This document shows, in pieces, positions 58,768 to 64,000 of a DNA stretch of 64,000 nt (position 1 is the first letter of the stretch; the number at the start of each line of letters is the position of its first letter). The notes below the pieces were generated by a model. It saw only the letters and a program-made list of their open reading frames with translations. It had not been told where the DNA came from and did not search any database. The position numbers and the translations under genes were made by a program. Source of the DNA: Umbelopsis ramanniana AG (lineage: Eukaryota; Mucoromycota; Umbelopsidomycetes; Umbelopsidales; Umbelopsidaceae); NCBI RefSeq assembly GCF_025399195.1, contig NW_026252095.1, positions 62,001 through 126,000 of the forward strand, in the 5' to 3' direction.

Positions 58768-61700
58768 TTATGAGAATGCCAGTTGGCCAATAATGCTGTC
58801 ACCCGAGATATCGGTTTGAGGTATATTACCAGCAATCACTTTGTCAAATTTAGTGGGTAGGTTTGGCGTCTTGTCGGTCCATTGAGCCGTGTCAATTACG
58901 ACGTCGCCATGATCCGATACTTGAAAGGTTCCGTCGTTCTCACCACTATTCAAAACGTAAATTCTATATTTGTTGGAAACAGCATCTAAGGCTGCAAGAG
59001 TAGCGTCCAAATTGTTTTGCCCCTAGAATATAAATTTCCATTTGATCAGCATACTTCCTACCGCTAACACTAATACAAATCATTTCGACTTACAGTACTC
59101 CAGTTGGTTACAAAGATATGGCCTATGCCAGCATTGGGGTTACTTAATCTGTTTGTAATGATGTCCGTCAAGCAAGAGCCCGCCGGTTGAACTGCAAACG
59201 GGAAAACAGTCAATAAAACATAGAGAGGAATAGTATAACGGCAGAGCTACGTACATGTTTTACCCTCAGTCTTTCCACTGATGAGATAAACGTTGGCGAC
59301 AATGGAAGAATACAAATTGATCATCTTCAGCTTCGAGCAATGGTGAGGCACCTGGTATTCAAATGTTACTTCAAAATTTCAGATAAATTGACGTCGCACA
59401 CCTTTAAAAACAAACCTTTAGGATTGTATACAACGGCCATGAGGCTCGAAGTTGAGATACATATTGCCACTGAAGTTCATTCATATCACCTGTGAACAGC
59501 ATTTGAGTTGATCCTGTGGTCATTTCAGTTATGGTACTAGAAGAGCAAAGGTTAGTGAACCGGATGAAGGTTCTAAAATGGCTTTTGTGTACTTTACCTG
59601 ACCATATTGCTCGCTGGACCTTCATTACTGTTTGGCTGCTTCATGAGCTGCTGCTGAGTACCACCCATATCGTCGTCAGGTAAATCTTCGTCAACGTCCA
59701 TTGATTCAGTTACATCTGTTTGACCGTCATTCCAAGTGGGATATGAGACGGGACTGGTGAGGCGGCCGGTACCACACATATAGGGCATAGAAAATGCACT
59801 GAAAAGACTGCCAGATATATCGAGGTTGTTCGCACCCATCATCATGCCGATACCATTATAACCGAAGTAAGGGGAACCTCCAGCGCCTTGGTTGCCACCA
59901 CTAGTCTGACCATGGGCTGGCACCCACGTACCGCCATTATTGTTGGACAGTTGACTCAACTCGCTCAGTAGCAAGGCATACTCCTTGCTTCGCAACGAAT
60001 TCACCGCGTCTTGGAAAACCTGAAGTCCACCGACTTCATATGATGTTTGAGCAAATAGTTGAATACGATCGCAGTCTTCGTTGCTATTGTCGAAAGGTAC
60101 ATTAAGCATTTCTCTCAGACTCAAATCAAAAGGAGAATCACTAGAAAGAAAATTTTAGAAAAATGGGTTATACTCTTCTTCAGATTCTAGTATACACTTA
60201 CTGCATAAACCCGGTGCCAGGATCATTGACATTGCGAATTTGGTTTGTGACATATCTGCTTGGTCGGAAGTATGGTATACCGTTGACCGATACCGCGTTC
60301 TGTAAAAACATTTGAACTAACCCTCTGATATGATCTGCAATAGAAATCTAATCAATTTTGAACACAAGAGCATAGTTCTAACACTGCGAAACTTACCAGT
60401 ATCTGAATGAGTTAGGATGACGGTATCGAAGAGACTGGGTTGAGCTTTCTTTGAAATTGCCATGTTGGCAATAACCTAATAATCAATAGTAAGAAATTTG
60501 TCTTGATATTATTGTCGGTGTCCTTATTGTACTTACCGATTGCAAAGCTTGTAATTCTTCGGAGTATCCTTTACCAGCATCAATCATGATACCTTTTGTT
60601 GCCACAAGCACACCTCCGCTTCCCGATGCCATCATCATATTTTCAGCATTAGTTCCAAGACCGAAGGTGTTTTGCCAATTTTGAACTTCGATGACGAAGG
60701 CTGAGAAAAAGCTATTAGATGACATATTCCAAATACTGTGTTCATATGCATTCAATCAACTTACACTCTCCTCTACCAACTTGAACCATATGAATAACCG
60801 TTTTACGAGCAGTATAAGCCTTGCATCCAGTTGCCTGTCGTTTAGTAAGACCGTCAGGGCAAGCTTCACCAGGTTGCGTTTCGACAGTAGGAGGAGGACT
60901 AGACAGTCTCGGAGGCATGGTTGTACAAGTCAAGTTGTTGTAGACAGCTGCCAATGCGCGGTTATCATCCGTATCCTGTCCAAGAAGCCAAATCATTCCT
61001 CCTGCTAACCCTTTAGCGCCAGCATAACACATCTAAGTAAGAATTCAATATATTAGAACTGGTCGTAGCATCGGCTGATAAAAATCGATTGCTTACCTTG
61101 TTAGCTAATGCCTTTTCACTATCATAACTGGCAAACTGATTGAGGGAAGGATTCCAGGCCCATGATGCTTGGGAATATGGATCCCAGTATGTAGTCCAGG
61201 AAGGATCACTGACAATTTGAGCGAAAGTTGGCATAGCAGTTGCATCCATTTGAGCGCCTGTAAAAGGCTGATACAATCCAGGGTATTGAGAGCTGCTATA
61301 TGCCTGACCAGGTTCAACACCAACTTCCGTTCTAGAATAGAATGGAACACCAAGAACCAGTCGGGAAGGATCGCAGCCAGCATTAACCCATCCATTGACA
61401 GCGTCATCAATGGAATACTGCTCGCCTGTTGCTCCAGGAGTGTTGTCATAGATGGGTGCTTGGTGGTTAGTAATTGTATCCCAGGCACCATGCATGTCGT
61501 AAGTCATCAAGTTGACATGAGTAACAACAGAGCAAATGGCCTTCTTATCAAGAAATTGGTATTTGTCGTATCCTGAGGGAGCTGCAATGGACAATTCATA
61601 CATATCACCGTGCTTGTTTCTTCCAAGTTTAGTAGGTCCAGCAGTATTAAGAGCAGTCCTTAACAAAGTCAAGAAGTTGACATATTGAGCTGGGTCGTTG

Positions 61701-64000
61701 CTGCGAGCAGTGTCTTCACAGGTAGAAGTTATACAGTTTTGCGTGTTTTCTCTGTCGCCATAGGCGGCCTGTTGATACAATGGCTCATCACCGTGCTCGA
61801 ATCCGGGATATTCCCAGTCGATATCAATTCCATCGAAAGGAAAGAAGTCTAAGATTGATACAATGGATTGAACAAAGCTCTCGACATGGGCAGGGTCCGT
61901 GGCTGGCGTAAAGTAGTTCGCGTCATACCATCCACCAATAGACAACACAACTCGAACTCCGTCAAGGGCGGAATCTTGCAAGCGCATAAGGTCCAAAAGA
62001 TAGCTGAATTGTCCGCAAGCCAGGATGGTACTTCCATCAGGAGACTCTTTCAAGGTTGTTCCGTCCATTTTTGTAGTACAAGATGGATTTCGACCGCCTT
62101 CAGGTCCACCTGCATTGTAACAAGTAGTCACTGGGCAAGAACCATCTAAATGAAATAAATCAGTTTCAGAGATGAATAATGTTGACTATTTTACATAGAC
62201 AAAAATCATACCAGATTCTTTGTAGCCAAAGTATGGGACCTAAATACAAATAGTTCGATTATACAGTTCTGTTAGACCTCCATATTAAAATGCGAATTAT
62301 CTGACGATACGCCTTACCATGCTAATGACACCAGGAGCACACTGGTATGAGGAGGGGATTGCCATGCAATTATCGGTGTTGCTGTTGTCGAAGAAGAACG
62401 AGCTGATTGTACTCCAAGTACAGTCAGCAAGTGACATGCCAGAGCAGGCACCAGTGTCAGCAAATAGATCGGTAGGGTCGAGGTAGTAAGCATCCAATTC
62501 TGGGGAATAGGACACCATGGAGAAAGCATAGTTGATATGTGTAATCATTTTGCCCATCTCTGGTGTGATCTCCACAATCTGATTGTTGTTATGATAGAAG
62601 GTCCAGTTTGGATAGTAAGCCTTCAAGACCTTTCCATAAGGCGAAGATGGAGGCTGAAGAGTTTTGGTAGCGTCACTCGGGTTGCAAATAGGTAAATTCA
62701 TATCCTTGGGTCCGTAGATATCCTTTGTCCACCACAGAATGGTAATCCAGATATGGATCTCTTCATAGCTATATCATTAATTAGTTTAGTCAATGGAAGA
62801 GTAGCAATACCGTATGTGTACATTTACTAAAAAGGTGAAAACTTACTGCTGCCACATATCGATGAAACAGAAGTCATCTATAGATAGCCTCGTCAGTTAC
62901 AATATTCTTTCCGTATGGTCATTTTTAAATCATCACTTACTGGCACAATAATCAGATCCCTGGCACAAATCATCGTCACTAGGCATCAGTTTAATCATTA
63001 AACTTCCTTCAATTGTAACCTGTATTGATCATATTAGATGTTCTTCTTTCACAAACTTTGGCCAATGAATGTCTTGTACTTACAATGATAGTGAGCTCCG
63101 CATCAAGCTGTAGGACTCCACGATTATTCCAATATCTTCCTTGTATATGCAAACAAGGTGGAGACTAGAACGCAAAGTCCATAAATTAGTATGCTGAGTC
63201 CATAAATTATTGGGTCACATCAATCGTGAAACTTACAATGTCAAATACATTCAAAACGTCATCTATCGCCGGATCGGACAAACAGAATTCAATATCTATG
63301 GATTGGTAGTTATCTTGAACTTCAGTGACAACACCGGTGCCATTGACATAATCTGATGGTAAATTGAATGGTTTCAGTACTTATGACAGCTAATATTCAT
63401 CATTAGCAAGCAGAAATTTACCTGATTGAATACACCATTCCTCAGCAATACGGATTTCAAAGAAATCACTTGTGGAAAAAAGATGTCAATACAAGCTTTC
63501 ACAGACTGTTTAGCTTGAAAAACTTACGTTACAGGCCAAACGCAGGAATCACTCGAACAGTAATCTGTCTGTGAGACCTCCCCATCATTGTCAGGTTCAT
63601 AATTTGCACCGCCAACCTCATCAATGATGTTCTTCAAACTTGTTGGATCACACCATTGTTTAATGTTGAGCAGACGCTTATCGAGAGGATGGCGTTTTTT
63701 TCTCGCCTCTTCACGCTTCTGTAGCATTCTTCTTTCATTAGCAAGCTCCGGATACTTTTCTTGAAATTTCTTCAAGACGCCTTCTTGGAATTCGCGCTTG
63801 GACACGCTTCGTTTGGAAAAGGCTGGGTTGGCGGTGGCTGTATCAATCTCCTGTGTATATATAGCATTACAGTAAATTAATGGCAGAGAATTTCCACAGA
63901 AGCAGGAGTTTGATTTGGTGAAAAAGGTATTTCCGTTAGTAAATGTACAAAACTGACTCCTATGAGATGCGCCAGTAGCTTCAAGAGCCATAAAGAAAGG
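58768..64000 (-). CDS. GH18 chitinase fused to ComEC/Rec2-like metallo-beta-lactamase domain, 5' partial
   Basis: Eighteen exons in coding order: 64000-63528, 63468-63422, 63352-63237, 63164-63084, 63019-62941, 62877-62847, 62768-62318, 62239-62212, 62145-61097, 61032-60765, 60700-60537, 60475-60397, 60334-60202, 60140-59598, 59536-59416, 59351-59255, 59191-59094 and 59022-58768; at least 1367 residues, all in phase. Region 1: basic, KR-containing N-terminal segment and a Cys-bearing domain of unknown kind. Region 2: GH18 barrel (VLKAYYPNWTFYHNNNQ, VVLSIGGWYD, catalytic FDGIDIDWEYPG at 61811-61834, LMTYDMHGAWD, AGGMIWLLGQD). Region 3: TVIHMVQVGRGESFVIEV, IMIDAG, LTHSDTDHIRGL, LFTGDMNEL, LKVPHHCSK, the ordered motifs of ComEC-type metallo-beta-lactamase domains. 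The chitinase likely cleaves chitin; the second domain binds metal and may hydrolyse phosphodiesters (inference). The 5' end lies outside; Met at 63991 may not be the start. Confidence 0.85.

Overview
The window is nuclear DNA from an intron-rich, gene-dense fungus. Most coding regions are split by many short GT-AG introns (about 50-100 bases). Nearly every gene is a single-copy eukaryotic housekeeping gene with fungal neighbours such as Met10-type sulfite reductase, an Oac1-type mitochondrial carrier, Per1 and a fungal-specific transcription factor. A CNT nucleoside transporter and a CMTR1-type cap methyltransferase, which budding yeast lacks, point away from yeasts and towards an early-diverging lineage, most likely Mucoromycota. 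That placement is an inference from gene content and intron style. I found no rRNA, tRNA, CRISPR or recognisable transposon.

Layout. 1-8.1 kb (+): cap 2'-O-methyltransferase (CMTR1-like), CNT nucleoside transporter, an unrecognised coiled-coil protein, exosome subunit CSL4. 8.5-9.7 kb (-): type II membrane, glycosyltransferase-like protein. 9.7-12.7 kb: about 3 kb without a supportable gene. 12.7-23.1 kb: UTP14 (+) converging on an UNC45-family myosin chaperone (-), a CINP-like protein (+), then proteasome lid subunits RPN6 (-) and RPN7 (+) head to head over a 193-base shared promoter. 23.2-32.6 kb: ferrochelatase (-), RTF1 (+), cullin-1 (-), TAF7 (+), ETFRF1-like LYR protein (+). 33.0-38.1 kb: GET3 (+), F-box/LRR protein (-), NPL4 (+). 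38.5-49.2 kb: nucleotide-sugar transferase-like protein (-), FAD oxidoreductase (-), intronless fungal transcription factor without zinc cluster (-), a 2 kb gap, PER1 (+), Dal5-like MFS permease (-). 49.5-57.8 kb: sulfite reductase flavoprotein (-), indoleamine 2,3-dioxygenase (-), small single-pass membrane protein (-), Oac1-type carrier (+). 58.8-64 kb (-): a very large 18-exon gene running off the window.

Most genes work in core processes: RNA capping, processing and decay, ribosome assembly, transcription, ubiquitin-proteasome turnover (RPN6, RPN7, cullin, F-box protein, NPL4), tail-anchored protein insertion, heme, sulfur and tryptophan metabolism. The standout is the last gene. It encodes a complete-looking GH18 chitinase followed, within the same exon and frame, by a metallo-beta-lactamase domain of the ComEC/Rec2 type, with a dibasic site in the linker. 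I know of no described protein with this order.

Exon boundaries were worked out by hand from frame continuity, GT/GC-AG signals and family similarity. They are predictions, but reading phase was checked across every junction of the genes given here.
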